NCBI GenBank assembly: GCA_001698425.1 | Contig: MBRE01000055.1 | Coordinates: 1,005 to 65,004 of the forward strand | Origin: Oscillatoriales cyanobacterium USR001 | Lineage (GTDB): Bacteria; Cyanobacteriota; Cyanobacteriia; Cyanobacteriales; Microcoleaceae | Length of the DNA: 64,000 nucleotides | Direction of reading: 5' to 3' | In this document: piece by piece, positions 9,844-19,184 of the stretch | Numbering within the stretch: position 1 is the stretch's first letter | Layout: each line of letters starts with the position of its first letter | Translations under genes and position numbers: made by a program | Notes under the pieces: generated by a model | What the model was told of the DNA's origin: nothing | What the model saw: only the letters and a program-made list of their open reading frames with translations | Database searches by the model: none

Positions 9844-10476
9844 ATGTCTACAAAAAAAGAAATTCGCAGTACCCAGGAAATCCGCCTGATCGGTTTAACT
9901 GGGGGCATCGCTACTGGTAAAACTACGGTATCTAATTATCTGGCAAAAGTTTATCATTTGCCAATTTTGGATGCAGATATTTATGCCCGTGAAGCAGTAA
10001 TTCCTGACTCGCCTATTTTAGCACGAATTGTACAGCGCTTTGGGAATCGGGTGTTGTTGGCTGATGGTAGCCTGAATCGACGCGAACTTGGCAATATTGT
10101 ATTTAGTGAAGTTGGGGAATTGCGGTGGTTGGAAGAGCAAATTCATCCATTAGTCCGCGATCGCTTTTTGCAAGACATTGAAACCTATATTTCCAGTCAA
10201 AGTCAGGATATGCAGCCTTTGACTATGGTATTAGCTGTACCTTTGCTATTTGAAGCAAATATGACCGATTTGGTGACAGAAATTTGGGTAGTATCTTGTC
10301 CGCTAGGTAAACAACTCGAACGACTGGTAAAACGCGATCGAATTGACTTAAATCAAGCTCAAGCGCGAATTAATCGCCAAATGTCTTTAGCAGAAAAGTG
10401 TCAAAAAGCTGATGTAGTTTTGGATAATTCAACAACAGTGGAATCGCTATTAAAACAAGTAGACTTAGTAATTTAG
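9844..10476 (+). CDS. coaE: Dephospho-CoA kinase
   Basis: Catalyses the last step of coenzyme A synthesis, ATP-dependent phosphorylation of the 3'-OH of dephospho-CoA, in the cytoplasm. The P-loop GLTGGIATGKTT is at residues 17-28, followed by the family motif LDADIYAREAV. HPLVRDRF, VPLLFE and the later RINRQMSLAEKCQKADVVLDN segment are also characteristic. The length of 210 aa is normal for the family. The gene stands alone on the plus strand; the RGSGR peptide gene follows 186 bases downstream. Confidence 0.95.
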   Translation: MSTKKEIRSTQEIRLIGLTGGIATGKTTVSNYLAKVYHLPILDADIYAREAVIPDSPILARIVQRFGNRVLLADGSLNRRELGNIVFSEVGELRWLEEQIHPLVRDRFLQDIETYISSQSQDMQPLTMVLAVPLLFEANMTDLVTEIWVVSCPLGKQLERLVKRDRIDLNQAQARINRQMSLAEKCQKADVVLDNSTTVESLLKQVDLVI

Positions 10477-10662
10477 TCACTAAAGACACAAACAAAGAGG
10501 GAGCAGTATTGAGAAGAGAGTCAATAGGTATAAACGCGATCGCCATGACACCCCCGCACTTCCACACCCTCGCACCTCCCTCAAATTTATTTTTTTAACC
10601 GGAAGACACAGGGAAAAGTCCGTATCAGGAAATAGACACTCTGACATGGACACTACTAAATT

Positions 10663-10863
10663 ATGCGCTTCTACACTTCTATCTTGTTGTCAAGCCTATT
10701 ATTAATGGGCGGAACAGTTAAATCTCCAAGCATTGAATCCCATTCGACGGGATCTTCTGACAGTCACTCTGTCGAACAAATACTGGCAACTCAATCAGAT
10801 AATTACACAGTTCAAGCCAATAACGAAACTGAAGTCTCGCCTGAGCGGGGTAGTGGGCGATAA
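10663..10863 (+). CDS. patX: PatX-like secreted RGSGR peptide, 66 aa
   Basis: The N-terminus is a signal peptide (basic start, hydrophobic LLSSLLLMGGTV, residues 6-19). After a Ser-rich middle the protein ends exactly in ERGSGR, with RGSGR as residues 62-66. RGSGR is the pentapeptide by which PatS, HetN and PatX inhibit the master regulator HetR. PatX proteins of filamentous cyanobacteria have this same build: short, N-terminal signal peptide, RGSGR at or near the C-terminus. The mature peptide is thus expected to be released and to act between cells on HetR, which is outside this window. The motif at the very C-terminus plus the signal peptide make chance unlikely. Whether this strain makes heterocysts cannot be told here. 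Confidence 0.85.
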   Translation: MRFYTSILLSSLLLMGGTVKSPSIESHSTGSSDSHSVEQILATQSDNYTVQANNETEVSPERGSGR

Positions 10864-10985
10864 ACCCAATAAAAAACTGGAATTTAGCATTTAAAACTCG
10901 AAAATAGCTGAATTCTTTTATTAAGCTTTTTTTGCTAGTCTCTACGCTCAGAAAATTTGCCAAGGTTAGAAACTTTTGAAGTATT

Positions 10986-11021
10986 AATCCCAGTTAGTTC
11001 CCGGATGAACTAACTGGGATT
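10986..11021. terminator. 15-bp perfect hairpin between the two small peptide genes
   Basis: Arms AATCCCAGTTAGTTC and GAACTAACTGGGATT are perfectly complementary around a 6-base loop. It lies downstream of the RGSGR peptide gene and within 40 bases of the start of the next peptide gene. There is no strong T-run, so it could end the first transcript or act as a leader structure for the second. Confidence 0.6.
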
Positions 11022-11059
11022 CTGTATTGAGTATCTATAAGTCTACCACACATTTAGTC

Positions 11060-11257
11060 ATGTATAACATCCTTCGAGTTGTTTTATTTGCTACTCTAAT
11101 TTCTGGGATAATTATGCCTTCCCAAAAAGTGGCTTTCTCTTCAATCTCTAAACACCTGTCGCAGACTGGGCAAGAGACAATATTAGTTGAAGAAACTACT
11201 GGAGGTTGTAGCGATACTCCTGTTAAGGGATGCGGTCGTAGAGATAGTTCTGCTTAA
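11060..11257 (+). CDS. Second small secreted peptide, PatX-like with KGCGR, 65 aa
   Basis: The ATG at 11060 gives a clean signal peptide (MYNILRVVLFATLISGIIMP); a TTG at 11027 would add 11 residues. The mature part is short and ends ...GGCSDTPVKGCGRRDSSA. The size, signal peptide, location just after the RGSGR gene and the KGCGR pentapeptide (residues 56-60) suggest a diverged copy of the same family, with Arg to Lys and Ser to Cys changes. Unlike the neighbour, the motif is not at the very end, and the two Cys (C50, C58) could form a disulfide. It could instead be an unrelated secreted peptide. Translation is likely; the PatX relationship is inference. Confidence 0.6.
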   Translation: MYNILRVVLFATLISGIIMPSQKVAFSSISKHLSQTGQETILVEETTGGCSDTPVKGCGRRDSSA

Positions 11258-11345
11258 ACAAGTTGATTTACTTAGACATTGAATTGAGAGCCAATAACCC
11301 CCCACGATAATTCATTCACTCCCAAGATTTTACCCTTAAATTAAT

Positions 11346-11386
11346 AACCCCCGATCGAGATCTATGACCTTTGAGCGGGGGTTTTT
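11346..11386. terminator. Rho-independent-type terminator
   Basis: AACCCCCG (11346) pairs with CGGGGGTT (11376) and is followed by TTTT on the plus strand. It lies between the convergent KGCGR peptide gene and the Mop gene, so it ends the plus-strand transcript. Confidence 0.65.
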
Positions 11387-11412
11387 GAAAGCGTTTGTAG
11401 CGATCGGACGAT

Positions 11413-11622
11413 CTAATCGATAGCGACCATGACATCAGATGCCTTGATCACTGCGTACACTTCCTTATCAACTGCCAGCCCCAAGCTCTCAGCGGAGGCT
11501 TTGGTAATCATCGCTGTAATTTCCACGCCGGGGGACACTTCAACTATCACTTCATCGTTGACAGTCCCTGTCACCACAGATTTCACTTTTCCCTTTAAGG
11601 TATTGCGTGCGCTAATTTTCAT
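11413..11622 (-). CDS. Molbindin, Mop-domain molybdate-binding protein, 69 aa
   Basis: A single Mop/TOBE domain. SARNTLKGKVKSVVTGTVNDEVIVEV is the diagnostic N-terminal strand, followed by ITAMITKASAESLGL and VYAVIKASDVMVA. Proteins of this size assemble into hexamers that store molybdate in the cytoplasm. The ATG at 11622 (MKISARN) matches the conserved start of the family; a start at 11634 would add four residues. No molybdate transporter or molybdopterin gene is adjacent. Confidence 0.9.
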   Translation of the reverse strand: MKISARNTLKGKVKSVVTGTVNDEVIVEVSPGVEITAMITKASAESLGLAVDKEVYAVIKASDVMVAID

Positions 11623-11867
11623 TACTCTCTCCAAAATTAAATGTACCCGATCTATATTTCAGTTTATTTCCAAACGTAGAAATAATAACATTCACTTTAG
11701 ATAATTTTAGAGTTTTTTTATAATTCTTGACAATAACTATGACGCGATCGCTCCTGCAACATCCCTGTAGCGACGCGATCGTGCCGTTTTCTAACGTTTT
11801 TAGCCCTCTAGGGCGTGTTTTCAAACCTTGGGAGCGCGAAGCATTATTAAATAACTTGATGATTTGG

Positions 11868-11907
11868 TTTGTAGTAAGCGCTTTAGCGCTAAAGCGCTTA
11901 CTACAAA
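11868..11907. repeat. 40-bp perfect palindrome, copy 1
   Basis: TTTGTAGTAAGCGCTTTAGC is followed directly by its exact reverse complement. It starts three bases after the stop of the minus-strand flavin oxidoreductase gene. Other copies are at 30894 and 44051. The 14 bases before it (ACTTGATGATTTGG) are shared with copy 2. Confidence 0.9.
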
Positions 11908-11910
11908 TAC

Positions 11911-12915
11911 TTACAAAGTATTACGGATTTTTTCTGCATAGCAAGTCAAACTTGCGAGATTCTTTGGCAAATCAAACGAGCAAGGTTTTAATGCCAGCGT
12001 ACCTAAATTTAATTCATCCTGAAATCGTTTGATTCGATCGCGACAAGTGGCTACGCTCCCGATAATTGAGTTTTCCAGTAAATAGCTTTCATCAAAACAA
12101 GTTTGTTGATTGCTAGATGGTTTAAGGTGTTGAGTATTGCCATCATTTTTGATACTAGCAATATTTTGGGTCATGCGCTTTACGAAGGAGCGAATAAATG
12201 GTAAAGCTTCTTCAATTGCTTCTTCATCGGTTTGACTGACAAAAAAGAAACGAGATAGTACCAATTTTTCAGAACCACTGGAATTAATGGCGCGATACTG
12301 AGCCAAATTTTTCTTTAATCGATCGAGGGAAAAGGGTGCGCCGCCCATTAAACCAAAGGAATGTAATGCTGCTTGCTCGATCGCGTCTCGATCGCTGGTT
12401 GCTAAATAAACTGGAATCGGAGACTGTAAGGGTTTAGGATGGATAGTTAAGCGATCGCACTGGTAATATTTCCCAGCAAAGGAAACCTCTGTGTCATACA
12501 GCAATTTCTCCAATAATTCTAAGGCTTCTAACATTCGATTGCGAGATTCGTCCATTGCAATACCAAAGTGTTGATTTTGTTCTGGAAATGGTCCTCCTTT
12601 TGCTACTCCCAACAAAAATCTACCATTGCATAAATGATCGAGTGTAGCCATATCTTCTGCCACTGTCACTGGATTATGAAATGCTAGTAAAACCGCCGCA
12701 GAACCCAGATGAATCCGAGATGTCACCCCGGCTAAATGTGCAATTAAAACCGCGATCGATGGGCTCACATGAAAATCGCTAAAGTGATGTTCCGTAATCC
12801 ACGCTTCTTCAAAACCCAAAGTTTCTGCGTGTTGAATCATTACCGTCTGTTCTGCGATCGCTCGATGAGCATCCTGATACTGATTTTCGTAGGTGCAAAA
12901 AAGTCCTGTTTTCAT
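11911..12915 (-). CDS. LLM-class flavin-dependent oxidoreductase, 334 aa
   Basis: A luciferase-like monooxygenase of the F420/FMN TIM-barrel type. AWITEHHFSDFHVSPSIAVLIAHLAG (residues ~38-63) and LGSAAVLLAFHNPVTVAEDMATLDHLCNGRFLLGVAKGG are the classic family blocks. The substrate cannot be deduced; the closest functional classes are bacterial luciferase alpha-like and alkanal monooxygenase-like enzymes using reduced flavin and O2. The gene stands alone on the minus strand and its stop is separated from a 40-bp palindrome by only three bases, which may act as its transcript end. Confidence 0.9.
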   Translation of the reverse strand: MKTGLFCTYENQYQDAHRAIAEQTVMIQHAETLGFEEAWITEHHFSDFHVSPSIAVLIAHLAGVTSRIHLGSAAVLLAFHNPVTVAEDMATLDHLCNGRFLLGVAKGGPFPEQNQHFGIAMDESRNRMLEALELLEKLLYDTEVSFAGKYYQCDRLTIHPKPLQSPIPVYLATSDRDAIEQAALHSFGLMGGAPFSLDRLKKNLAQYRAINSSGSEKLVLSRFFFVSQTDEEAIEEALPFIRSFVKRMTQNIASIKNDGNTQHLKPSSNQQTCFDESYLLENSIIGSVATCRDRIKRFQDELNLGTLALKPCSFDLPKNLASLTCYAEKIRNTL

Positions 12916-13145
12916 AATTTATCTCCAAATGCGATCGATTGCTGTATTGGTATCACATTGGCGCTGAAATAGCATTTAGCAATAAGGATGTACTCGCAAG
13001 CCGTAACCTTGTCACAGTCAGCTTCTAAAATTTATTTTGGGTATGGGTACGAGTATTTTTAGAGTCGATCGTGGGTAGAGCGCGTTTTGAAACTTTTGAA
13101 ACTACAAATTTGATGTAGTGGAAGAGTTGCTATAATTTAAAGAAA

Positions 13146-13174
13146 CTGCTCTAGTAGAAATTCTACCAGAGCAG
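13146..13174 (-). terminator. Terminator hairpin of ppsA
   Basis: CTGCTCT-GTAGAA pairs with TTCTAC-AGAGCAG with one unpaired base on each side. On the minus strand it is followed by TTTCTTT, as expected for factor-independent termination of ppsA. The rest of the 301-base gap (12916-13216) shows no gene. Confidence 0.6.
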
Positions 13175-13216
13175 CCTCATCAAACTAAAATTCAATCCAA
13201 CAACTCAGAATCAAAA

Positions 13217-15694
13217 TTAGCCAAGTTTAGCCACATCCATCGCCAAATCCATCACCCCACCCGAAGACTCAAGTTTCGCAATATCTAACAAAGTCTTCAA
13301 CACAGAATCAGGATTCAAAGACAGCGAATCAATTCCTAACTCAACTAAGAATCTTGCAAACTCAGGATAATCGCTTGGTGCTTGGCCGCAAATTCCAATC
13401 TTACGATTATATTTTTTTGCCGCCTTAATTGCAATTTGTACCATCCGTTTCACCGCCTCATTCCGCTCATCAAAAATGTGAGCAACCAAAGCAGAATCGC
13501 GGTCTAAACCTAACGTTAACTGCGTTAAATCGTTCGATCCAATCGAGAAACCATCAAACACGGCGGCAAATTCATCAGCGAAAATTACGTTACTCGGTAA
13601 TTCACACATCACATAAACTTGCAAACCATTTTCACCCTTCACTAAACCATGTTTTGCCATCTCAGCTAACACTTTTCGGCCTTCTTCCGGGGTGCGGCAA
13701 AATGGAATCATAGGAATCACATTCGTTAAACCCATTTCATCCCGTACCCGCTTCAAAGCTTTGCATTCCAGAGCATAAGCTTCCCGATAATTCGGATCGT
13801 AATAACGAGAAGCACCGCGCCATCCAATCATCGGATTTTCTTCTTTGGGTTCAAATTGGCGACCACCCAAAAGATTCGCGTATTCATTGCTCTTAAAATC
13901 GCTCATCCGCACTACTACAGGATTGGGATAAAATGCCGCTGCAATCATACCAATACCATGAGCTAATTTATCCGTGAAGAAATCAGGTTTATCATCGTAA
14001 AGTGCCGTCAATTCAGCGATCTCGTTTTTAACAGCTTCATCCTCCAATTCATCAAACTTAATTAATGCCATCGGATGTGTTTTAATGTGATTGGCAATAA
14101 TGAACTCTAACCGTGCCAAACCCACACCATCGCAAGGAATCGCTGATAAACCAAATGCTTCCTCTGGATTGCCCACATTCATCAAGATTTTAGTGCGAAT
14201 TTTGGGCAAGTTATCCAGAGCAGTTTCTTGGACTTCAAAGGGTACTAAACCTGCATAAACTTTGCCTTCTTCTCCTTCAGCACAAGAAATTGTCACCTCT
14301 TGACCGGTTTGCAAAACTTTCGTCGCATCACCGCAACCAACGATCGCAGGGATTCCCATTTCACGAGCAATAATCGCCGCATGACAGGTACGGCCGCCAG
14401 CATTAGTAACAATAGCGCTGGCTTTTTTCATAATCGGTTCCCAGTCAGGATCGGTTTTATTTGTAACTAAAACTTCCCCTGCTTGGAAATCATCAATTTT
14501 GTGGGCATCGAGAATTACCCGTGCTTTACCTTGGCCGATCATTTCGCCAACGGAACGACCTTTAACTAGGACATTTCCTGTACCTTTCAGTTTGTAATTT
14601 CGCAGGATAGAACCCAATTTTTGCGATTGTACGGTTTCCGGCCGCGCTTGGACAATGAATAGTTCATTTGTGAGCCCATCTTTTGCCCATTCAATGTCCA
14701 TTGGAGTGTAGGTTCCGCGCACTTGGGAGTAGTGATCTTCAATCAAAATAGCCCATTTTGCTAGTTGCAGAATTTCCTCATCATTGATGGCAAATTTCCC
14801 CCGTTCTGAGACTGGTACTGAGACGTTTTTAGTGTATTTGGAGCCGCCCAAGTCATACACCATTTTGACTTCTTTTGTCCCCAAACGTTTCTCTAAAATG
14901 GGTCGGAAACCTTGTTTTAGTGTGGGTTTAAAGACTAAGTATTCATCGGGATTCACAGCCCCTTGCACGACGTTTTCACCCAACCCGTAGGCGGCGGTGA
15001 CAAGTGCTGCATTCTTGAATCCTGTTTCGGTGTCGATCGAGAACATTACACCAGAGGAGGCTAAATCCGATCGCACCATTTTTTGAATACCCACAGAAAG
15101 CGCAACTTCAAAGTGGTCAAAACCTTTGATTTGGCGGTAGGAAATGGCGCGATCGGTGAAAATGGAAGCGAAGCACTTGTGAGTGCAATCAAGCACGCCA
15201 CTGCAACTTTGAACGTTGAGATAAGTTTCTTGCTGTCCAGCAAAACTGGCATCTGGCAAGTCTTCTGCTGTGGCGGACGATCGCACTGCCACATCTGTGC
15301 TTTCTCCGTAGCGATCGCACAGTTTCCCATAAGCCCCTGTAATCGCATCTTGTAAGTCTTGAGGAAACGGTGTTTCCAGGATTAAAGTCCGTGCTTGTTT
15401 ACCCCGCAGTCGCAAATTCGGCCCATCTTCTACATCTAAATCGGCAAAGAGCGATCGCAATTTAGCTTCTAAACCCGCAGATTTAATAAAGTAGCGGTAG
15501 GCGTAAGCTGTGGTAGCAAATCCGTTAGGAACGTTGATTCCTTTGGGAATTAACTGTCGAATCATTTCCCCTAGAGATGCGTTTTTTCCACCTACTAACG
15601 GGATGTCTGCAATCCCAACTTCATCAAACCATAATACCAGAGATTGATCTTTAGCAACCTTGGTATTTATTTCTCTAACTAATGTTTCCAGCAT
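13217..15694 (-). CDS. ppsA: Phosphoenolpyruvate synthase
   Basis: Converts pyruvate, ATP and water to PEP, AMP and phosphate in gluconeogenesis. The N-terminal ATP-grasp domain (VPLVGGKNASLGEMI, then RSSATAEDLPDASFAGQQETYLNV) is followed by the swivelling phosphohistidine domain with GGRTCHAAIIARE, whose His carries the phosphate, and the C-terminal PEP/pyruvate barrel (GVGLARLEFI, GWRGASRYY, IGSNDLTQLTLGLDRDS, CGQAPSDYPEFA). At 825 aa it has the normal length. The start at 15694 is preceded by GGAGG on the minus strand. An HxlR regulator gene lies upstream on the opposite strand, 439 bases away. Confidence 0.95.
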   Translation of the reverse strand: MLETLVREINTKVAKDQSLVLWFDEVGIADIPLVGGKNASLGEMIRQLIPKGINVPNGFATTAYAYRYFIKSAGLEAKLRSLFADLDVEDGPNLRLRGKQARTLILETPFPQDLQDAITGAYGKLCDRYGESTDVAVRSSATAEDLPDASFAGQQETYLNVQSCSGVLDCTHKCFASIFTDRAISYRQIKGFDHFEVALSVGIQKMVRSDLASSGVMFSIDTETGFKNAALVTAAYGLGENVVQGAVNPDEYLVFKPTLKQGFRPILEKRLGTKEVKMVYDLGGSKYTKNVSVPVSERGKFAINDEEILQLAKWAILIEDHYSQVRGTYTPMDIEWAKDGLTNELFIVQARPETVQSQKLGSILRNYKLKGTGNVLVKGRSVGEMIGQGKARVILDAHKIDDFQAGEVLVTNKTDPDWEPIMKKASAIVTNAGGRTCHAAIIAREMGIPAIVGCGDATKVLQTGQEVTISCAEGEEGKVYAGLVPFEVQETALDNLPKIRTKILMNVGNPEEAFGLSAIPCDGVGLARLEFIIANHIKTHPMALIKFDELEDEAVKNEIAELTALYDDKPDFFTDKLAHGIGMIAAAFYPNPVVVRMSDFKSNEYANLLGGRQFEPKEENPMIGWRGASRYYDPNYREAYALECKALKRVRDEMGLTNVIPMIPFCRTPEEGRKVLAEMAKHGLVKGENGLQVYVMCELPSNVIFADEFAAVFDGFSIGSNDLTQLTLGLDRDSALVAHIFDERNEAVKRMVQIAIKAAKKYNRKIGICGQAPSDYPEFARFLVELGIDSLSLNPDSVLKTLLDIAKLESSGGVMDLAMDVAKLG

Positions 15695-15711
15695 GGTTTA
15701 TTTCCTCCAAA

Positions 15712-15737
15712 CTTAAGCTCAGCCTGGTAAGCTTAAG
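15712..15737. promoter_or_regulatory. Inverted repeat upstream of ppsA, possible operator
   Basis: CTTAAGC and GCTTAAG are separated by 12 bases, ending about 18 bases before the ppsA start codon. The size suits a dimeric regulator. The remaining intergenic part (15738-16133) is AT-rich and shows no gene. Confidence 0.35.
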
Positions 15738-16133
15738 AAAACTTCTTAAATCTAGTTTTGTTACCAGTTTATATCGAAAGGTAACAAATCCTTGACAAAG
15801 GCTTTAAATGATGTTAAACAATGTATCTGAGAACGGTTAAAGATTGATCCCCGATAATTAATCGTTGGGTTTTATGGCGATATCCTATGCCGATCGGTTG
15901 ATACTTTGTCGGAGAGACTTTTTTTATTCCCTCTATTTACATCCTATTACTTCTGTTCAGATACATCAAGATAGGTACGGCAATTTCCCTTAGTTACCAA
16001 AAGTAAAAAATTTGCATTTGCTGGCTTGTATAGGTTATTATAAAAAAAAGCTTAAAGAAAAAATACAAATTAGCCCAGGGAATTAGTTAATTTAACAAAA
16101 TTTTGATTTCATCACATTTAATCAGTCAAAAAA

Positions 16134-16520
16134 ATGAAAATAAAACATAATTTAACCGAGCGTGATGCCCGAATCCAGACTAACTGGTGCTTCGACGATC
16201 CTTGTCCGATTCAGTTCATGCTAGAATTACTAGGTAGTAAATGGTCTGTGCTAATTTTGCGAGAGTTATTTAGACGCGATCGCCGCACCCACGAATTATT
16301 AGAAGCCTTACCAGGAATTAGCTCTAAAACGCTGACAATGAGACTTAGAGAGTTAGAAGTGCACGGTTTAGTCAAACGGACAGTTTTTGCAGAAATTCCG
16401 CCTCATGTTGAGTATACCCTCACAGAAAAAGGGCGAGAAGTTCAGCCTGTGATGATCGCACTCAAACAGTTAGGAGAGCAGTGGTTAGGGAAAAAAAGTT
16501 GTGCTTGTCTTAATCAATGA
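16134..16520 (+). CDS. HxlR-family winged-helix regulator, 128 aa
   Basis: The HxlR signature CPIQFMLELLGSKWSVLILREL (helix 1 with a conserved Cys at its start) lies at residues ~23-45. The recognition helix region ISSKTLTMRLRELEVHGLVKR and the wing VEYTLTEKGREVQPV follow. Members bind DNA as dimers and often respond to redox or aldehyde stress through the N-terminal Cys. Here two Cys flank the helix (NWCFDDPCPI) and two more sit in CACLNQ at the C-terminus, so thiol sensing is plausible. It is transcribed away from ppsA; the target is unknown. Confidence 0.9.
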   Translation: MKIKHNLTERDARIQTNWCFDDPCPIQFMLELLGSKWSVLILRELFRRDRRTHELLEALPGISSKTLTMRLRELEVHGLVKRTVFAEIPPHVEYTLTEKGREVQPVMIALKQLGEQWLGKKSCACLNQ

Positions 16521-16790
16521 CGATCGCGGCTGTAGTAGAGCATATAATTCCTGTGCGTTCATATAGCTAGGGACTAGGGGCTACGATGCTCAGGAAGAAG
16601 GGAATAGCATCAAAGGTTCCAGCAATCAATCATGTCCTAAGCGCCTTGGCGACTGCTATATCAAATCCGTTAGCCTCGGTATTATTCATCTCTCCGATCT
16701 CCCTCTGTGTTCTCTGCGTTCTCTGTGGTTAAATCATTGTTCGCTCTTTAATAAACTCGCCAGTCAATACCCCCTAAACTATCAAACAAA
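16521..16790. other. Intergenic stretch without a recognised gene
   Basis: No convincing gene or RNA. It contains phrases often repeated in cyanobacterial intergenic DNA, such as CTCTGTGTTCTCTGCGTTCTC near 16700. Both neighbours end here (HxlR gene, plus; psaB, minus). Confidence 0.4.
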
Positions 16791-16816
16791 AATCCCCCGC
16801 CAAAAGGCAGGGGATT
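16791..16816 (-). terminator. Terminator of the psaA-psaB operon
   Basis: AATCCCCCGCC, loop AAAA, GGCAGGGGATT. On the minus strand the one mismatch becomes a G-U pair and the stem is followed by TTTTTGTTTG, fitting factor-independent termination after psaB. Confidence 0.75.
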
Positions 16817-16847
16817 TATTTAATTACCTACAAATCAGAGTTCAGAA

Positions 16848-19073
16848 TTAACCGAACTTCCCAGCAGTAGAAGCAATTAAAAACGCCGCATAAGTTATGA
16901 CAAACCCAGCAGAGAAGTGAGCTAAACCAACTACACGAGCTTGCATGATTGACAGAGCCACTGGCTTATCCTTCCAACGAACCAAGTTCGCCAAAGGAGT
17001 ACGTTCGTGAGCCCAAACAATCGTCTCGATCAACTCTTGCCAGTAACCACGCCAAGAGATCAAGAACATGAAACCAGTTGCCCAAACCAAGTGTCCTAAC
17101 AAGAACATCCAAGCCCAAACAGACAAGTTATTCGTTCCAAACGGGTTATAACCGTTGATCAACTGAGAAGAATACTGCCAGAGGTAATCGCGGAACCAGC
17201 CCATCAGGTAGGTAGAAGACTCATTAAACTGAGCCACGTTACCTTGCCAGACACCCAAGTGTTTCCAATGGAAGTAGAAAGTCACCCAGGCGATCGTATT
17301 CAGCATCCAGAACGCCGCTAGATAGAAAGAATCCCATCCAGAGATGTCGCAAGTACCGCCACGACCAGGACCGTCGCAAGGGAAAGCATAGCCAAAATCT
17401 TTCTTATCTGGCATCAGCTTAGAACCACGAGCGTCCAAAGCACCCTTAACCAAAATCAAGGTAGTGGTGTGCAAGCCTAGCGCGATCGCATGGTGAACCA
17501 AGAAATCGCCAGGGCCAATAGCCAAGAACAAAGAGTTAGTGCCACTGTTGATCGCATCCAACCAGCCTGGGAGCCATACGTTACCGTAGTTCGGCCAAGC
17601 AGTAGCCGCAATGCTATCAGCATTAGACAACAAGACGTTCATACCATACAGCGCCTTACCGGAAGCAGCCTGAACGTACTGTGCGAACACAGGCTCAATC
17701 AAGATTTGCTTCTCAGGAGTGCCAAAGGCAACTACAACGTCGTTGTGAACATACAAACCGAGAGTATGGAAACCCAAGAACAGAGATACCCAACTCAAGT
17801 GAGAGATAATCGCTTCCTTGTGTTCCAACACGCGGGCCAGCACGTTACCCTTATTTTGCTCAGGATCGTAATCCCGAACCATAAAGATCGCGCCGTGAGC
17901 AAAAGCGCCCAGCATGATGAATCCAGCAATGTACTGGTGGTGCGTATACAGAGCAGCCTGCGTTGTGTAATCCCGCGCTATAAAAGCATAAGAAGGCAAC
18001 GAGTACATATGCTGTGCCACCAGCGAGGTGATCACGCCCAAACAAGCTAAGTGCCAACCCAATTGGAAGTGCAAAGAGTTGTTGTAGGTCTCATAAATGC
18101 CTTGGTGAGGCATATTAAAAGGTCCTTCAACTTTCTTGCCAAAGAAATCTTTGGAATCGCACATTTCCTTGATGCTGTGACCAATACCGAAGTTAGTCCG
18201 GTACATATGACCAGCAACAATAAACAGAACTGCGATCGCCAAGTGGTGGTGAGCCATGTCAGTCAACCACAAAGATTCTGTCTGAGGATGGAAACCACCC
18301 AAGAAAGTCAGAATTGCAGTTCCCGAACCCTGAGCAGTACCAAAAATATGGTTAGCTGTATCCGGGTTTTGAGCGTAAACGCCCCAGTTACCTGTAAAGA
18401 AAGGAGCTAAACCAGCCGGGTGAGGCATCACAGACAGGAAGTTATCCCAGCCAACGTGCTGACCGCGAGATTCAGGAATAGCAACGTGAATCAAGTGACC
18501 GGCCCAAGCCAAAGAGCTAACACCGAACAAACCAGCCAAGTGGTGGTTGAGGCGAGATTCAGCATTCTTGAACCAAGACAAACTAGGACGGAACTTGGGC
18601 TGAAGGTGCAACCAACCTGCAAACAAGAGCAGAGAGGCTAACACTAACAGGAAGATCGCTCCCTGATACAAGTCACCATTAGTCCGCATCCCGATCGTGT
18701 ACCACCAGTGGTACACGCCGGAGTAAGAAATATCCACCGGATTAGATGCACCCGCTTGGGTGAAAGCATCTACTGCCGCAGTACCGAATTGAGGGTCCCA
18801 AATCGCATGAGCGATCGGACGGACATTTAGAGGGTCTTTAATCCACTGTTCAAAGTTACCTTGCCAGGCTACGTGGAACAGGTTGCCGGAAGTCCAGAGA
18901 AAAATGATTGCTAGATGGCCGAAGTGGGAGGCAAAAATCTTTTGGTAAAGATTTTCCTCAGTCATACCATCGTGGCTTTCAAAGTCGTGGGCAGTAGCAA
19001 TCCCGTACCAGATCCGACGAGTAGTTGGATCTTGAGCAAGGTCTTGGCTAAATTTTGGAAATTTTGTTGCCAT
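16848..19073 (-). CDS. psaB: Photosystem I P700 apoprotein A2
   Basis: Core subunit of photosystem I in the thylakoid membrane. With PsaA it binds the P700 chlorophyll pair, most antenna chlorophylls and the FX iron-sulfur cluster. [36 protein letters not shown] is the conserved N-terminus, so I place the start at 19073 rather than the longer frame at 19109. Eleven membrane helices are expected. FX ligands are in [10 protein letters not shown] near residue 555. At 741 aa the length is as expected. It lies 111 bases downstream of psaA on the same strand, with a hairpin in between. Confidence 0.97.
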   Translation of the reverse strand: MATKFPKFSQDLAQDPTTRRIWYGIATAHDFESHDGMTEENLYQKIFASHFGHLAIIFLWTSGNLFHVAWQGNFEQWIKDPLNVRPIAHAIWDPQFGTAAVDAFTQAGASNPVDISYSGVYHWWYTIGMRTNGDLYQGAIFLLVLASLLLFAGWLHLQPKFRPSLSWFKNAESRLNHHLAGLFGVSSLAWAGHLIHVAIPESRGQHVGWDNFLSVMPHPAGLAPFFTGNWGVYAQNPDTANHIFGTAQGSGTAILTFLGGFHPQTESLWLTDMAHHHLAIAVLFIVAGHMYRTNFGIGHSIKEMCDSKDFFGKKVEGPFNMPHQGIYETYNNSLHFQLGWHLACLGVITSLVAQHMYSLPSYAFIARDYTTQAALYTHHQYIAGFIMLGAFAHGAIFMVRDYDPEQNKGNVLARVLEHKEAIISHLSWVSLFLGFHTLGLYVHNDVVVAFGTPEKQILIEPVFAQYVQAASGKALYGMNVLLSNADSIAATAWPNYGNVWLPGWLDAINSGTNSLFLAIGPGDFLVHHAIALGLHTTTLILVKGALDARGSKLMPDKKDFGYAFPCDGPGRGGTCDISGWDSFYLAAFWMLNTIAWVTFYFHWKHLGVWQGNVAQFNESSTYLMGWFRDYLWQYSSQLINGYNPFGTNNLSVWAWMFLLGHLVWATGFMFLISWRGYWQELIETIVWAHERTPLANLVRWKDKPVALSIMQARVVGLAHFSAGFVITYAAFLIASTAGKFG

Positions 19074-19122
19074 AAGCCTTGATTTAATGCTGAATCCTGA
19101 AGTTTGCATGGATTCGGGTGCT

Positions 19123-19174
19123 GATTTTGGATTCTTGATTTTGGGAAATGATTCAAAATCCAGAATCCAAAATC
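19123..19174. promoter_or_regulatory. Long hairpin in the psaA-psaB spacer
   Basis: The left arm GATTTTGGATTCTTGATTTTG (19123-19143) pairs with 19154-19174 with one mismatch in 21 positions and a 10-base loop. It sits between psaA and psaB and could affect processing or stability of the dicistronic mRNA. The arms resemble ATTTTGGATT-type repeats often scattered in cyanobacteria. Confidence 0.6.
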
Positions 19175-19184
19175 TTAGGGGAAG

